The notes: generated from the letters alone by a model not told the origin. Positions 22,736 through 37,000 are shown, counted from the stretch's first letter. The stretch: DNA of 64,000 nt from Rachycentron canadum (GCA_038496675.1 CM076653.1:25757643-25821642), one strand, 5' to 3'. Translations and numbers: made by a program.

Positions 22736-23814
22736 TTTTTTTTAAAAAAAAGAAAACTCTTGTCAACTGCCCACCCCACCCCCTCAAAATGATTTAAAAA
22801 AAACCCAAAACACTACTTTAATTGTTGAAGCACACTTTTAAGGCCAGATATATTTTATGAATCTATTGGGACAGTGGCAACAGTGGCCAATAGGTTTTAG
22901 GTAATACTGAGACAGATGTTCCAGCTGTAGCAGCTGCTGAATTGAGGTCTACTGCACCCTTTGGGAAAATCACTCATTTTTTTAAGGAGATCTGCAAGGT
23001 CATCAAATGGAGCCATGGCTAGGATTTATGTGTGGGCCATATACACTTGAAGCATTATTTTATTGAGGAGAAAGTGATGATAAGGTCACTATGAATTTAT
23101 ACGCATTTCTTTTTGAGGGGCACAAAAAGCTAATACTAATAATAATATTTTTAAAGTGAGTAATAGTTAGTTATAAGGGTGTGTGACATCCCTATATTTA
23201 TAACCAACCAGGAACATGGAGTGACTCATCAGATGCAGAAAGCAATCAGGATATATTATCTTTTATTATTCGTATTTATTCAGTAAGTGCAGTTGCAGTT
23301 ACAAGTCAACAATTTTTTCCAGTTTTCCTTAAGATACACACAGCGTCCATGTGTGGAACCACCAATAAATACTAAAAACGTGTTCAGATCAAACATAACT
23401 CTACAGACATGGGAGGGGGGCTGTGTGCTGATATTAGACTTGTTTGTGATCGCTCTGGAAATAACCTAATGTTTGACCACACATTCTTCCACTGTCCCAG
23501 GCCCTAATACTGGGATCACATGCAAACACAGACGCATGCAGCAGGAGCTGTACTTGGTGCGTCTCTACCTGTTTTCAGCAAGTTTGGACCCTCCCACTGA
23601 AAACCACGGTGCTGCAGGAAGTATACCGCACCCAGTTCACCTGTAATGGCAAAGTGAAATTCATTGCATCGGTACATCTGGCTTCCTCGGATATATAATT
23701 ACTGAAACAACAACAACAACAACAAACGAACAAATAATGAGATTTTAAGGTAATGCTCCCACCTCTTATCTCCACCCATCACTACTTAGTGCTTCGTCAT
23801 TGTAGCTGCGTCAC
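22736..23814. other. Intergenic sequence without a supported gene
   Basis: AT-rich sequence with an A/T-rich patch near 22730-22760 and a short (CAA)n tract near 23704. No exon, RNA gene or recognised repeat was found. Confidence 0.5.
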
Positions 23815-23815
23815 C

Positions 23816-23864
<49 letters not shown>
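23815..23864. repeat. (TC)n microsatellite upstream of a possible first exon
   Basis: About 25 uninterrupted TC copies directly before sequence that looks like a promoter and 5' exon. A pyrimidine tract here could influence promoter structure; that is inference. Confidence 0.95.
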
Positions 23865-23866
<2 letters not shown>

Positions 23867-23970
23867 GGTGGAAACCTGATCGATCAAGTTGCTCTGAAGC
23901 GAAACACCGGAACTATGGCATCAAACTAAAGGTGGAGAAAACACGCAGAGGAGGCATCTGTCTGCTCAGG
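23865..23970 (+). promoter_or_regulatory. Possible epb41 upstream first exon (distal)
   Basis: GC-richer sequence follows the TC tract and ends with CTGCTCAG before GTATGACT at about 23970, a good donor. No coding frame is needed. The next strong coding acceptor on this strand is the epb41 exon at 34043, so this could be a distal, alternative non-coding first exon. Mammalian EPB41 is known to use several far-upstream first exons. Transcript data would be needed to confirm it. Confidence 0.35.
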
Positions 23971-26900
23971 TATGACTCGCTCACTCAGACACTGTCATTG
24001 TGTTCATATCAAAAACCTTTTTTTCCCCCCAGCTAGGTTTTTTTTTTTTTTTTTCATTTCATTTCATTTCCCGTTCCCTCGCGGCAGCAGTTCGTGTACA
24101 GTTCACTGCGCCGTATTTAGAGGGATTATGTCAAATACAACGAGGTCAGGGATGTTTGTGCTGTTTGCCTACATACGATATAAGACAGGACTCCCAGCCC
24201 TCTGTCATTATCCACATGATAAAAATGGTCAGAAATGTCTGTAGGTTTTGTTGTAAGGTTGCTTTCTTCTGCACAGAGACCCTGGGCCCCAAACACATAA
24301 AAAACAAACAGATAAACCTAATAATAACTATTCTGAACTGTTATTACTAATGATAAGGAACAAGACTTTCAAAGCCAAACAGCAGTCCTACAGGAGTTTG
24401 CTAATTCTATGTGTCTGTTTATTGTACAGATAACAGAAGTAGAAAAAAACCTGTGGTAACATTATTCATTTGACTGATCTGGATCAACTGTTAACCTTGT
24501 TACATTGTGTGCCCTTTAATTTTTCTGTTCTCACAAAGATTATTCATTATTCATGTTCACATCTTCATGCTATAAATTGGTAGTTGTATATGTGTCCTGG
24601 CTACCTTTTTACAGCATTGCATTTTTTATGCAAAATAAAAGTTTGCCTGATTTCTGTACATCTCCTTGCACCTGTGTGCTGTCTCCTATTTGATTGAACT
24701 GGACTTGTTACATATAGTATAAGTATTTCACTGTACTGACACACTCTTTCCCTCTCTTTCTCTGACTTGGTTACACTGTCTGGAACTGACCGTACATTGT
24801 ACAATGACCTTCTACCTGGACTTCTGGACTTGTTGTGAGTATCAAATATCATTTAAGTTGTATGAAAGAAAGCCATCTGAGCTATTGTTGTATTAATGAT
24901 CATTGGGTCAAATTGGGCCCCTCTTGTATCTTCTGCATGCATGTGTTCACTGTAGGTGTGCCTGGTTAAAAAGTATCTTTGCTAAATTTGTTGGACTTTA
25001 TTTTATTGTTAAGTTACATTTAAAAATGTGCGACATCCTTTCGAATATTCTGTGTCAAACTGATTTATACAGGACATTGTGAAGGAATTGCAGCTTGTAG
25101 TTGAATTTACAGTGTTTACAAGTTTTTTTTAACCTGCTATTGCCCACATCAGACTAGTTTTGGGAGGGGTGGCGTGACTGTGTCACCCTCAGGTATCTGG
25201 ATGCAAACACATCTTTATCTCTTGTGAACACATGCTCCCACCATTCAGTACAGCTCTGGTAAGGTAGAGTAGGATTGGTGGGGATTCCTTCTCTTGCGAC
25301 AGATAATTAATTGGCTTTCACCATGGTGGTTTTTTTTTTTTTTTTGCATGTTTTATTTATTTTATTTATCAATTTTTTATAGCTACACATATTTTAATCC
25401 AAGTTGAACTGCGAATTAGAAAATATCCAAATCTACAGGGGAGACATTAGCGGTGTAATTACGGTGCAGTGTTTAACATGCTTTAAAATATAATATAAAG
25501 ATAGATATGTAGTCAGTTTTTACACCAGTCCCGTCATAACTTTTTAGCCCCATCAGCAACATATATATGAAATTTGAAGTCCTTCACCATCTCTCCACCA
25601 GGTGCCAGTGTAGACTAAGAAAACGTTGTTATTTGCAGCAGCATCAGCTGATCAACCACGATGCAGCATGTACTTTGGTGGCCTAGAATGTCAGCTGCAA
25701 TTTGTGCAATGTACTGTGAGCTCCAGTGCTTCGTACAATGGCTTTTTAAGAGTGCTTTAAATCTCAGATGAGAACCAAGTGTTTGCATATTCATGCAAGC
25801 AGTTCATTTCCAATCTGGGCCATCGCTGTGTATTGTCTGTGGATGTTTATGGCAGTTTTACTGGCTGAAAAAAAATATACAATTTTTTTCTGGGAAAGTT
25901 GTTCTCTCCTATTCTCCATAAGTTGTGGTACGAAACCCCTTCACTTTTGAAGACACTTCATACTGTGTAATTTGAAGTCTCTAAGGTGTGAGAGAATTCT
26001 AACTTACCTTAAAACAAGAAGTAGGGGCAACATGTCTGCTTCACAGAAAGGGAGAAAGGAGCAGAAACATGGAGCATTCCCAGCTCATAAATTCTTAATA
26101 ACATAATGGTGCACTATGAATATTGATGCCCTGTTACCATCTATCCCATCAGTGTTCTTGAGAGCTCTGAGCACAAATAAAAATCCCTGAAACCATGCCT
26201 CCATCATGTGCACTCAAAATTCATATTTAAAGCATTCTCAAAGCTGCACGTTGTTTTACATCAGATACGGGAGGAAAGGCAGCACCGTGTGTGTGATGCG
26301 TACCCAGATGCAGTACTGAAAGTCAAAGAGAGATGAATTTGATGGAAGTGGTATGGGACATTATGTAATCATTGAGTGGTAGAGCCAGAGAGGGATAAAG
26401 ATGTTCCAAACAAACATAACCCTGTGCACTCAGCTGGAGTAATGCACTGCACCATTGTATGTGCGTGTCTGCTGATGCTTTTGAGCAAATGAGGAAGAGT
26501 GATGAGGGAAACAGAAAGTGTGCGTCAGTGGGCTTTGGGTGTGTCTGCTGTGTGAGTGGGTTGTCTCAGAGTCTGTGGCTCCAGTCTGTCATTGTCTCAA
26601 GGGACTGTGGGTCTGCGAGTGCTGCTCCTCTTCTCCTCCCCTCTCGTTTCTGTCTCTCCTCCCTCTCCTGGGTCCAGCTAAACACCTGCTCCTTGCAGTA
26701 GGCACAGGGTAGGGCAGGGGTTCCTAAGCAACTGGAGGCAGCTTCATATAGTCTTTGTTTCTGTCCCTCACTCTTCTGCCTTTCTAGAGTTTCTCATTCC
26801 ATCTAAAACTAAATCACAGGACATAGAAACTGCATGAATGAACTACATCCAGAAGTCAGATTCTTCCTGTAAATGTGTTACGTTTCAGTAAATGTTTAAC

Positions 26901-27859
26901 AAAGCCTGAATGGTGTGCTGCTGATAGGTTGTCGGTTTGTGCTGTGACCAAAGTCTAAAGAAGAAAAAATGCCATTGTCAAATGTTACTGTGCTGCTTGA
27001 GAAATATTTTCTGTTTCGTCTTGCTTCATTTGGTGTTTCAATTTTCTTGTTACCTGCTTTGGACTTTATATCAATTTAAATTGTCCAATTTTTGGAGTAA
27101 CCTTGAAGTTGGTAAGACTATTTCTTCAATAAACAGCCCAGAAATGACATGTGCATGCTACATGAACTTATCTCTGTGAGACAAAGGTGATAGTCCCTGT
27201 GTGGTTTAGAAAATAATGAACCCTCTTTTACCCCCCCCCCCCCCCCCCTTTTGCCTGCGAGCCGTATGGCCCTAATGGGGTCAGGCAGATGGGTGGGGAC
27301 CACGCCAGGGTCCATAAAGACAGCTTGTATGTGTGTGTGATCAGACGTACATGTGAATTTTCAGTCCTAGATAAGTTAGCTTGTTGTTGGACATGTCTTT
27401 TTCAGCTGGTACTTCTTTCAGCGTGAACTTGAAACTGTGCCTCTGTCAGTATCACACCAGGCTCAGGGGTGTAGTCCTGACACCCTCATACTGTGCAGAT
27501 GAATGCACTGCGTTGCTGCTTGAAAAGACTGGGCAAGACTCTCAAGAGTATTCCTGTTGCCCTCCTGGCTCCTTCTGGACATTGTACTGTGTTAATGACT
27601 GTACTCTTTGGCACGCCTTCCCCCATGCCATTTTTTGTAATGAGGCTTTGTGTATTGTTCCAACATAGGGATGAGTTGTGAATAAAAAGTGGACAATTAA
27701 TGTAAATATTTCCTGTCAGCAGCAGAACATATCCACAATCATGTATCTGCAGATCTTGACAGTGAATGGGATTCTTCAGCCTACTGCGGCATTTCCACAT
27801 CAAGTCAGTATTTCTATAACGCAGGTTTATATTTAGATCCAGGGAAGAGTTGTTAATCG
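23971..27859. other. Probable first intron of epb41, first part
   Basis: No coding exon is supported. Poly-T and poly-C tracts occur (C run about 27231-27249). A few hundred-base stretches are relatively GC-rich near 26500-26720, but their frames look random. Confidence 0.45.
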
Positions 27860-28110
27860 ACGTTGCATGAGAGCTGTGCGCCTCTCCTCCACCTGGGCAC
27901 GCGGTTGTGAGACTTGCTGGTCGGTTCCTCAGTTGGTCAACTCAAGTCCGAGCCTCAGACTCCACCCCTTTACGAGCATCGGACACGTTCAGCACAACAA
28001 AGCATGTGTGGCTCCGCAACATTGTTTCTCCTCTGAACGTGTGTGGAATATAGGATTTTTGTCGGATTTCGTGCCGTTTGCGTCCCCATTGATGCTATTT
28101 CTAGAGTAGG
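27860..28110 (+). promoter_or_regulatory. Possible second (proximal) epb41 promoter and first exon
   Basis: A local CpG-rich island with several CG dinucleotides (GCGCCTC, GGGCACGCGG, TCGGACACG) ends at TCTAGAGTAG followed by the donor GTAAGCC at about 28110. More CG-rich sequence follows (GTCGCGCGAGGTGG). The surrounding 10 kb is AT-rich, so this stands out as a promoter candidate for epb41, 6 kb from its first coding exon. Confidence 0.4.
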
Positions 28111-30418
28111 TAAGCCAAATTTCAGACTTTCTGTCCGTCGCGCGAGGTGGACGACTTAATGTTTATTTGTTTTGTTGTTCATTCGGCGCCATTTTCATAC
28201 ACAGATTGTTTAAATACCCTGGCACGTTGGTCCGACACAGCCCATTACTCTTTAACGGTTTAATTGAGAAAGAAACAAAAAGTTGGGTATTTATAAGTCA
28301 TATTACGCTATGCTACTATGCGACCGTTTAACGGGGATTTGTTTGAGCAAATTAAAATAAGCTTTTATGTTTCACCGTTTAAAATAGCCCCGTAGCAGTT
28401 TAACACCACTGCCATTAATCAAAAGTGCTCCGTGTTGGCGGAGGCAGCGACGTGTCCTCGACATGTGTGAGTTGTTTTTGTGCAAATGAATGGGCAAGTT
28501 ATCATGCCGCTAAAAGAGGACGCACAGTTCACACGAAAGAGTATTTTAAGACCACTTTTATGAAATTATTTTAGTATGAAGACAGCAGGCAGTAGGCGGT
28601 ATTATTATTGTTATTATTAATATTATTTCATTAGGAAATGCCTCATGCCTCATACCTCATGGTAAATGATGATGGCTAAATGGGAAAATATAGCTGTATG
28701 TTTTCTGTTCAACCTCAGTCCAACAATCGGCTTATCTTCACATAAAGTACATCATAGATATCTTTCAGTATGGGAAAATACTAATAATAATACTAATGAA
28801 CATTAGGAACTGACAGGAGCTGACACTATTGTCACATTTCATTACCTTAAATCATATATATTGTTCCAGATTATGTATGCAAGTGTCTCCTTGGCATATT
28901 ATTCCCTGTGAGGTGTGTTAAAGCTATTTCCAAGAATGTGTCTGCTGAGATTTACAGATGTTTGTTTGTTGCTTTTTTTTTTCCATGATATTTCAGAGAT
29001 GGCTCTGCTTGTGGATTTCATAATATCTGCTTGACATGACTTGCTTTTACCCTAAGAGGAGCGTATGGGTTATTAATATGTGTCTGTTCCTGTGTGTGTA
29101 TATATCTTTACTACCCTTAACACACTTAGGAGAAACTCATCCAATAAGCCTCATCTCCATTGATGATACTGCTGGATATATATAGTCAGATAATCTTTTA
29201 TGAAGTGCTGCAGATATGACGTAGGAAGGATGAGACTGGGGTGGCATTAATGCAGTTGGACTGGCAAATGCTTCGCCAAGCAAGAGAAGTAAACACAGAG
29301 GTTAAAAAATGGTATGACCTGGGATAAGACCTAGGTGCTTGAGGTGCTTTCCTGTGCTGCTGAATCAGCAGTGTTGTGAACTCAGCTGCTGAAGTATGTT
29401 TTTGGCTCCACTATGTGAGAGTGAGGTCACCAAGGTCCCAGAAGAGCTTGCTGGTGTTAATCCTCTTTTGGGAGTTATGATGCATTTGTATCGTTAGACT
29501 ACTACTCTATGTTGTGTGAGCATTGCTAAACAGGCAACAGACTCCGAAGCAGATTCCTATGCTCTTTTCTTCGTGAATGAGAGAGTCTGTGAATTTGACT
29601 CACTCTAAGACAATTTAAAAAAGAAAATCTAACTTTAATTTCAGTATTGTAAAGTGAGTAACACAGTTCAGAAATGAATGAGATAACACTTCTTTCATAA
29701 TGTACACTGGTGTACAGATGTAGAATGGGCTTTGGCTGAGGTGATGTTGGAAATGGAGTCAGGATGGCTTTCAGGGCAACCACAGTAAATCAATCAAGTT
29801 ACTTCATTCTTTTCCCATGTTGGTTCATGTTACGCCATCGGGCTCAGAGACCATCTGTGTGTATTGATTATTTTAGCACTGGGTTTGGTATAGATTTACA
29901 CAAGAGAATTAGACTCCAATAAACCTTTTGTAGCCTAATGCCTTTTGGTTGAGTATCCCCCATTTGACACATGAGAGATGCGGTCACAGAGTTCCTGATT
30001 ACAGTGTTTCATTCAAAGTTAGCTTACTTTTTAGATTAACGCTACACTTGTTCCTCCACAATCTTGCAAGAATGCTGTTTTATTTTAGAACATATGATCA
30101 TTTAAAATTAAGTGTATACTATAGTGAATTCAGTGGTTGCCCATTTTGTGTGTATTCATGATGTTGCTGGGCAGGTTTGTTTGTGTTAACTGAAAATATG
30201 ACCAGTCCGACATGTGTTAGTGTGTATGTTGGCATGTGTGTCTGTGTTCACTTAGAGAAATAGAAGCCACCATGTGGCCACAGGACTGATATCTTGGCCT
30301 TCAGTTTATTTCTGTTGATTTTCTGCCAGGCAGGCGGAGCTCATATAAAACCATGAATCAGCACAGCTAAACGCTACTGTCCTTCTGCCAGCTCTTCACC
30401 CCCCCCTACACACACACA

Positions 30419-30470
<52 letters not shown>

Positions 30471-33400
30471 TGCACAGAGAGAGAGACAGGGAACCAGAGT
30501 GGAGGGAGACAGTGAGATAGATACTGTAGGCAGGTAGATAGATAGAGATAATCTTACTTGGTCACTTGGGGGCTGATTAACTCTAAACTCCCTCTAATTC
30601 CTTAAGCCTTCTCTCAGTACCCAGGAAACATGCTTTCTTTATGTCATAGTATTCCTACAAGGTAAAGCATTTTTTGAACTTGTGTTATTGGTCAGTCAGT
30701 GGCCAATATCAATGAGGAAGGGATAGTGAGTTCACAGTTTAAGACTGTGCGTGTTTGTAGTTGTGCACACATGTATGCACATGTGCATATGCATGTCGTG
30801 TGCAGTACACTGTGAACAGAAATAGATGTGAGCTTGTCTGTGAAGGCTAACTAATGAGTCTCCGCATCCTGAGCACATGTAGCTATTTATATACTACTCC
30901 TTCTCCTCCTCTGCAAGCTCTTCCCATTCAGCTCTCTTGTCTCATTTTATCACACACATACACACATACACACACTAACACACGCACAGCAGCACTGTAT
31001 CATCACTGGCAAGCCTTTGGTAATCAGACAAATCCCCAAAAATGTTGTCTTTTTTAAACCTGATGCCTTGGTAATTGGTAATGATAGTGAGTTTGGGCGT
31101 ATTTTTTTTGAGAACTATGATTAAATTTCAGCTCTCACTGTTAGTGTTCCTTAAATTTAAGCATATGAAATATTACACTCGATCCCCTAAAGTTAATTTT
31201 AATGTGGTGTCATTCTCTTTCCCTCAAGTGAAATTCACTGAGTCAATCAAAGCTCTTCAAATTTCAAATTATCTTCCTGTGGGAACATTAGATTCAATTA
31301 AAAGTCATATAAATAAACTTCAAATCAGATCTTGATTCAACCTCAGCTCTGGCATTGGCACCTGATCCAGCAGCTCTTCATGAGCTCACTCTTGCCAGAG
31401 GGTGGTCTACTTCATTTATAATTTAGCTCATTAGAGACACTAATTATGGAGTATTAAGGGCATATTTCTTACAGTACAGCAACATTTCATCTAATTACTG
31501 CTACACTAAAAAAGAAATATGTTTGGTATTGTGAGAGTGATGCTATATTGAGAGAGCCTGTGGCGTGGCTGCTGCTGTCTCAATCAGTCAGGATGCAGGA
31601 TGGTCCTGCTCAGCTGGCTGATAGCAGAGATGTTATATAGGTAACACAAAATGGAGTAGGCAGCAGACACAAGCTCAGCTGGTCCATTAGGAGCATGTCT
31701 GTTTCCTGACAATCAGAATTGAGATGACAGAGCATTAAAAGACCCAGAGGAGCCCGTGAGCATCGGTGCATACCGGTGTGTGCATATGTGTGTGCGTGGT
31801 GACCTAGGGAACAGGCCTATGGGGGGTCTTGTGGGGGGAAGGGTAGTCAGGATTAGTAATAGAGTGCAGCACAGTTATTGGTCACTGGACACAAACAATG
31901 GGAGGGCTAAAGAGGATTTGGTCTGTGTGCGTACCCCCTCCTCCTCTCCTGCTGTCCTTTGGTGCCACCGGGAAGTGTATGGTATAGAGGGCCAGGCTGC
32001 ACCCTTTTGGGCGGCCCTGTACATCTGGAAGATTGGGCTGCCTGTCTGTCTAGCCTTTACGCTCCCCCTCCCCCAGTCCATACAAGGCAGAGGAGGACAT
32101 GAACTACATATGGAAGGGACAAGCACAGCCACATTAGTCACCAATTAGACAAGGCCTAGTCCAGACAGGATGCGTGTCCATCTCATTAAAGTCAAGAATT
32201 GCTTGTGATGTGAGCCACTGGAACTGATAAATCTGGCTTAGGAAAGGTGCGTGTGTGTGATTGCATAATACCTGCAGTGTCAGTTGTGTGATTTGATCAG
32301 CTGGTTAGACGTTTCTAAATATACCAGATTAGTTGTCTTGCTGCCACACCATTGAATCAAAGTCATGTTCATTAAACTCAAAGGCCCTTGTATTGTGACT
32401 TTGAATCATACCATTGGACAATGAGTAATTTTCATGATTGCGGTTATATATTGACAACATCCTCTATTACTACTGTATAGTTGACAAAAGGGAAAAAAGT
32501 CTCAGCTACCTGTAGTAAATGTTTTGTATAAAAATAGGCAATGTGGATAAAATACAACCCAATATTTTGAAAAGGCAGATACTGTTATCTATATGTGAAA
32601 ACTTAAAAAGTAACAAATAATGCAGTGACTGATTTTTCAGTATGAATTTCACTAAATGATTCTCATTTGAATTCTTTAAATATTTTAAGTTTGTTTTTAA
32701 TCCAGCATGACTGACATGTAAATAAAAAGCAGCATTTCTGTTCAAAATTCTTGTAACTGGTTGGCTGATGTATATATCAATATTGGTACATATGAGTGAA
32801 CTGATTATTAATCATTTGGGTTTTATTTTGTAATTTTGGATATTGTAAATCATCTGGAAAGCTGTTTAATAAAAAAGTTTTGAAATGTTGACTAATGCAG
32901 CAAATGTAATATGACAAATTAAGATTCTTCACCACATCTGTGCAAAAACCATACAAATTCCTATATTATAATAAAGCAGTCCAGCTGATTTGGTATCCGT
33001 CACTATCCACAAAGGCCTAATGCACCCAGAAATATTGATAAAATAGCTAATGAGAAATCTCAGAATTTATATATTTTCTATCATCTCATGGTGTATATCA
33101 TCCTAGCACCCAGTCCTTGTTCTGTGTGTATGTCGATGCGTTAGATGACAAGGCGTGCTTGGTGAGGATGATCTGGGCGGTGCTAATAGGCAGCTCCAGA
33201 GCAAAATGCCTCCTTTGTGTCAGTGAGATTTAATGAGTCTGTGATAGGCAGTGTTGTGAGCTTGCCCTCAGAACTCCATGTGGACACAGACACTCTTCAA
33301 CAAGGAAGGCTATTGTGTGGTGAAGTGATGTCTGTGTATGTGTGAGTAAGTGTGTGTGTTTGAGTTGGAATATAATCTCTTGGTGGCAGTTGGCTTCATG

Positions 33401-34042
33401 TTTTATGGAATGAGTCTCAGACTGGGCAGCTAACAATACATTTAGACAGCAACACAATTACTTTAAATTATTAATTAATGTATTATTGTACAAATTGCTT
33501 AAAGTAAATTATTCTTCATTATAGCTAAAATAATTGAATATTAAGCAAGAGATGCATGTATGCAGATGACCTGGTTTGCATGATAAAAGACGACATTTTC
33601 TATTGCATCATTGCCATGTATTGAGACAAGTGCTCAAAACAAATTCAGAGCTGTTCCTTCGTCATTTTAGATGCAACACATTGTCATCGTTGCTGATTCT
33701 TGAGAATTGTTTGTTTTGTTGTCTGTACAGTTGTAACTAACCTATTTTCAATATCAGTTGTTCTGCTGATTTTGATTGCTGAATTTTTAATAGTTTCAAC
33801 TGTAAAGTTGTAAAGAAAATGTGCAATGCTTAGTGTGTTGTCCAGTGAAAAGTGGTAGTAAAAGTGTTAGCACAATGATATAAAAGAAATAACTATGTAA
33901 ATCCTCCTACACACAGGCCAATAGTCCACTACTCCTAATCTTGTTTGTTGTGTTCCAAGTATAGCCATGCTATGCACTGTCAATCTCGATACAGCACCGT
34001 GACCTTTCTCCATCTCTGCCTCCCTTCTGTTCTCGTTCCCAG
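28111..34042. other. Probable epb41 intron sequence before the first coding exon
   Basis: No coding exon is supported. It holds a (CA)n microsatellite at about 30408-30468. The block around 31750-32150 is GC-richer than its surroundings but shows no convincing frame. The interval ends with TTCTCGTTCCCAG, the acceptor for the first coding exon. Confidence 0.45.
30408..30468. repeat. (CA)n microsatellite
   Basis: About 30 CA copies with one interruption, flanked by GAGAGAGAGA at its right side. Confidence 0.95.
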
Positions 34043-34050
34043 TGGCTACC

Positions 34051-37000
34051 ATGACAACAGAGGCAAGTGCAGTGAGCGAGGCAGACACTGAGGGTAAGCA
34101 GAAGGCCAGCGGCGCCAAGCCCGAACCCGAACCAGAGAACAAACGGAAGCCAGAGGCGGCAACATCCGAGCCAGAGGGGGAGCACTCGAGCAAAAAGGCC
34201 CAGGGGCAGGCCTCTGAGCCTGAGCCAGCTGACATAGCTACCTCCCCTGAGGAGGAGCAGCTGAAGCCTCGTACCCGGACCTCTGCTGGCAAAGGCCTGT
34301 CCCGTCTCTTCTCATCTTTCCTCAAACGCCGCTCACAGTGCTCAGAGGGAGAGGGGTTCGAGGCAGAGAAAGCCAGGGAGGAAAAGGCAGACAAAGAGGA
34401 AAAAGCTGACAAGGCAGAAGAGGAGAAAGTGGAGGAAGTGAAAACTGAAGAGAAGGAAGCTAAAGCAGAGGAAGAAAAACCTGAGGTGAAAGAAGTGCAA
34501 AAGAAAGAAGAAAAAGTAGAACAAAAGGAGGAAAAAAAGAAAGAAGAAGAAAAAGTTGAGAAGAAGGGGAGTAAAAAGAAAAAGAAAGAAGCTAAGAAGA
34601 AATTAGATGAGAAGAATGAGGAGATAGTGAAAAAGGAAGAGGAAAAAAAGGAAGAGGAAAAGGTGAAAAAGAGAGAGGAGCAAAAAGAGGACGAAAAAAC
34701 ACAGCATACTGTAGAAAATAAGGAGGAAACATTGGAGACTACAGAGGAAGAAAAGGAGACTACTGAAGTTAAAGAAAAGGGGGAAGACGCTGGAAAGAAA
34801 GAGGAGGAAAAGGTTGACAAGAAGGTGACAAAGAAGAAAGAAAAAGAAGAAAAGATAAAGAAGAAGGAAGAGGAAAAAGCAAAGAGGAAAGCAGAGGAAG
34901 AAGAAAGGGTAAAGAAGAGAGAGGAAGAGAAAGCAAAGAAGAAAGAAGAGGAAAAAGCTAAAGAAGCTGAAAAAGCAAAGAAGAAAGAGGAGGAAAAGGC
35001 AAAAAAGAAAGAGGAGGATAAAGTGAAAGAGGAAAGAGCAAAAAAGAAAGAGGAGGAGAAACCAAAAGAAGAATCAAAAAAAAAAGAAGAGGAGAAGATA
35101 AAAGAAGAGGCAAATAAGGAAAAAGAGGAGGAAAAGACAGAGGAAAAACAGAAGAAGGAAGAGGAAAAAGGGAAGAAAAAAGAGAAGGGGAAGAACAAAG
35201 GAAAGAAGGAGGGAAAAGGACCAAGTGAAGAGCAGGTGAAAGCACCAATTGCTGCTCCAGAGCCTGAGCTTAAAACTGAGCCAGACACTGAACAGGCTCC
35301 AGATCAGCACTCAATAAGCAGCACAGAAACACAGGTAAGTGAATGACAAATATTACCCATCGCTGACTAGATCAGGATTTTGGAAGATGATATGATTATT
35401 GGAAATGTGAAATTTTGTCAGATACTGCTGAGACACCTGAAAAACAGTGCTCTCCTGTATATAGATTCACATTGCAGATTGAATTGTAGTGAAGGAACAT
35501 GTGTTTTTCTTTTCTTTCTAATGAATTTTTAATGTTGTGCGCAGCTTGCTCAGCAAAACTAACTATGCTGGGTTGAGCTGAATGCTTGGTCTAAAGCCAA
35601 AATGATCTCTAGTACCGACAGCAGTATATTTACTGTTTATTCAAGATTTGCAGTTGTTTCAACCATTGTGCTGTCATCACTTCAACAAAAGTACATCATC
35701 TGCGTTTGACATGCTTCGATGTCTTGTGTTGACTCTAGCACCCAGCTCAAGAGGAACACAAGGAAGAAGCTGCAATAAAGAAGGAGCCTGAAGAAGTGGA
35801 AGAAGTAAAGGAAGAGGAAACAGAAAAAAAGGAGGAAGAACCAGCAGAACAAGAGAAAGGAGTCAAAGGAGAGAAAAAGGAGAAGGAGGAGGCAAAGAAG
35901 GAGAAGCCTTCTAAAGAAAAGAAGACAGAGAGGAAGACAGAAGAAGCAAAAGGCTCCAAACGTCAGAAAACCATGCAATGCAAAGTTACCTTACTAGATG
36001 ACACTCAGTTTGAGTGTGAGCTTGATGTAAGACAAATTACAGTATGCTCTCAGTACAGTAACTCTCCAGTTATACATTCAATTTCTGTGAAGACTGAATA
36101 ATATATCTCACCCGCTGTCTTTGTGCTTGTCTCTTTTCATCACTTAGAAACATGCTAAAGGCCAGGAACTTTTGACAAAGGTGTGTGACCATGTCAACCT
36201 GCTGGAGAAAGATTACTTTGGACTCTCTAACTGGGAAACCCCAACCGGCAAGGTAGGCAGTTTTTTTTTCTCCTTCTGTTGTTTTTACATCAAGCAAAAC
36301 CAGATATTTTACATATTTTATGACACCAACAAGAAACTGGCTGTGAACCTTTGGTAATTTGTTTCATTCACTTCATTTTCTGCAGACATGGCTAGAACCC
36401 ACAAAAGAGATCCGGAAGCAGGTTTCAGGTGCTGTCTATGAGTTTACATTCAATGTGAAGTTCTACCCCCCTGATCCAGCACAACTTACTGAAGACCTCA
36501 CCAGGTGAGTCTCTCTAGTGTTAAAGAAATAGTTTAAAATTTTGGAAAATCTGTTGATTTCCTTTCTTGCTCAGAGTTAGATGAGTGGGTTGATACCACT
36601 CTTCTGTCTGTTTAAGAAATATAAATTATAAGTTGTTATAAGTTGAGTAGGTGATTATATTATCTTAGCTCAGCATAGCGATTGAAAGCAGCAGGAAGCG
36701 CCAGCCTGGCTCTGTGCATCAGTAAAAAAAAATTGGACTTTACAACTCACAAATTTAAATTCTCATTTGTTTAACCTCAATGCTAGAATGTAATAATACA
36801 TTGTTGATTCATGGGCACTTGTGTGCTGTAACTATTTCTTCTATAACATGTTAATGAATCAGTTTTCTGCCTTTCTTTTTGCTAAAATAAACTAGATTAT
36901 TTGGTTTTAGCTTTGCATGCGGACACATGCAGACATGTGAGCTGTCTCAAACGTCTCACGTTCAAGAATGTGTGTTTCCAAAAAAGTTGTCTTAATGTTA

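Noticed and set aside
24000..24350. Overlapping open frames over a poly-T tract
   Set aside because: Driven by a phenylalanine-coding T run; no conserved motif.
31756..32148. A 130-codon open frame in a GC-richer patch
   Set aside because: Composition looks random, no domain, and an antisense frame of similar quality overlaps it.
33867..35288. A 473-codon open frame on the minus strand, rich in Ser and Phe
   Set aside because: It is the exact antisense of the E/K-rich epb41 exon; AAG/GAA codons read backwards as CTT/TTC. No splice sites or family likeness.
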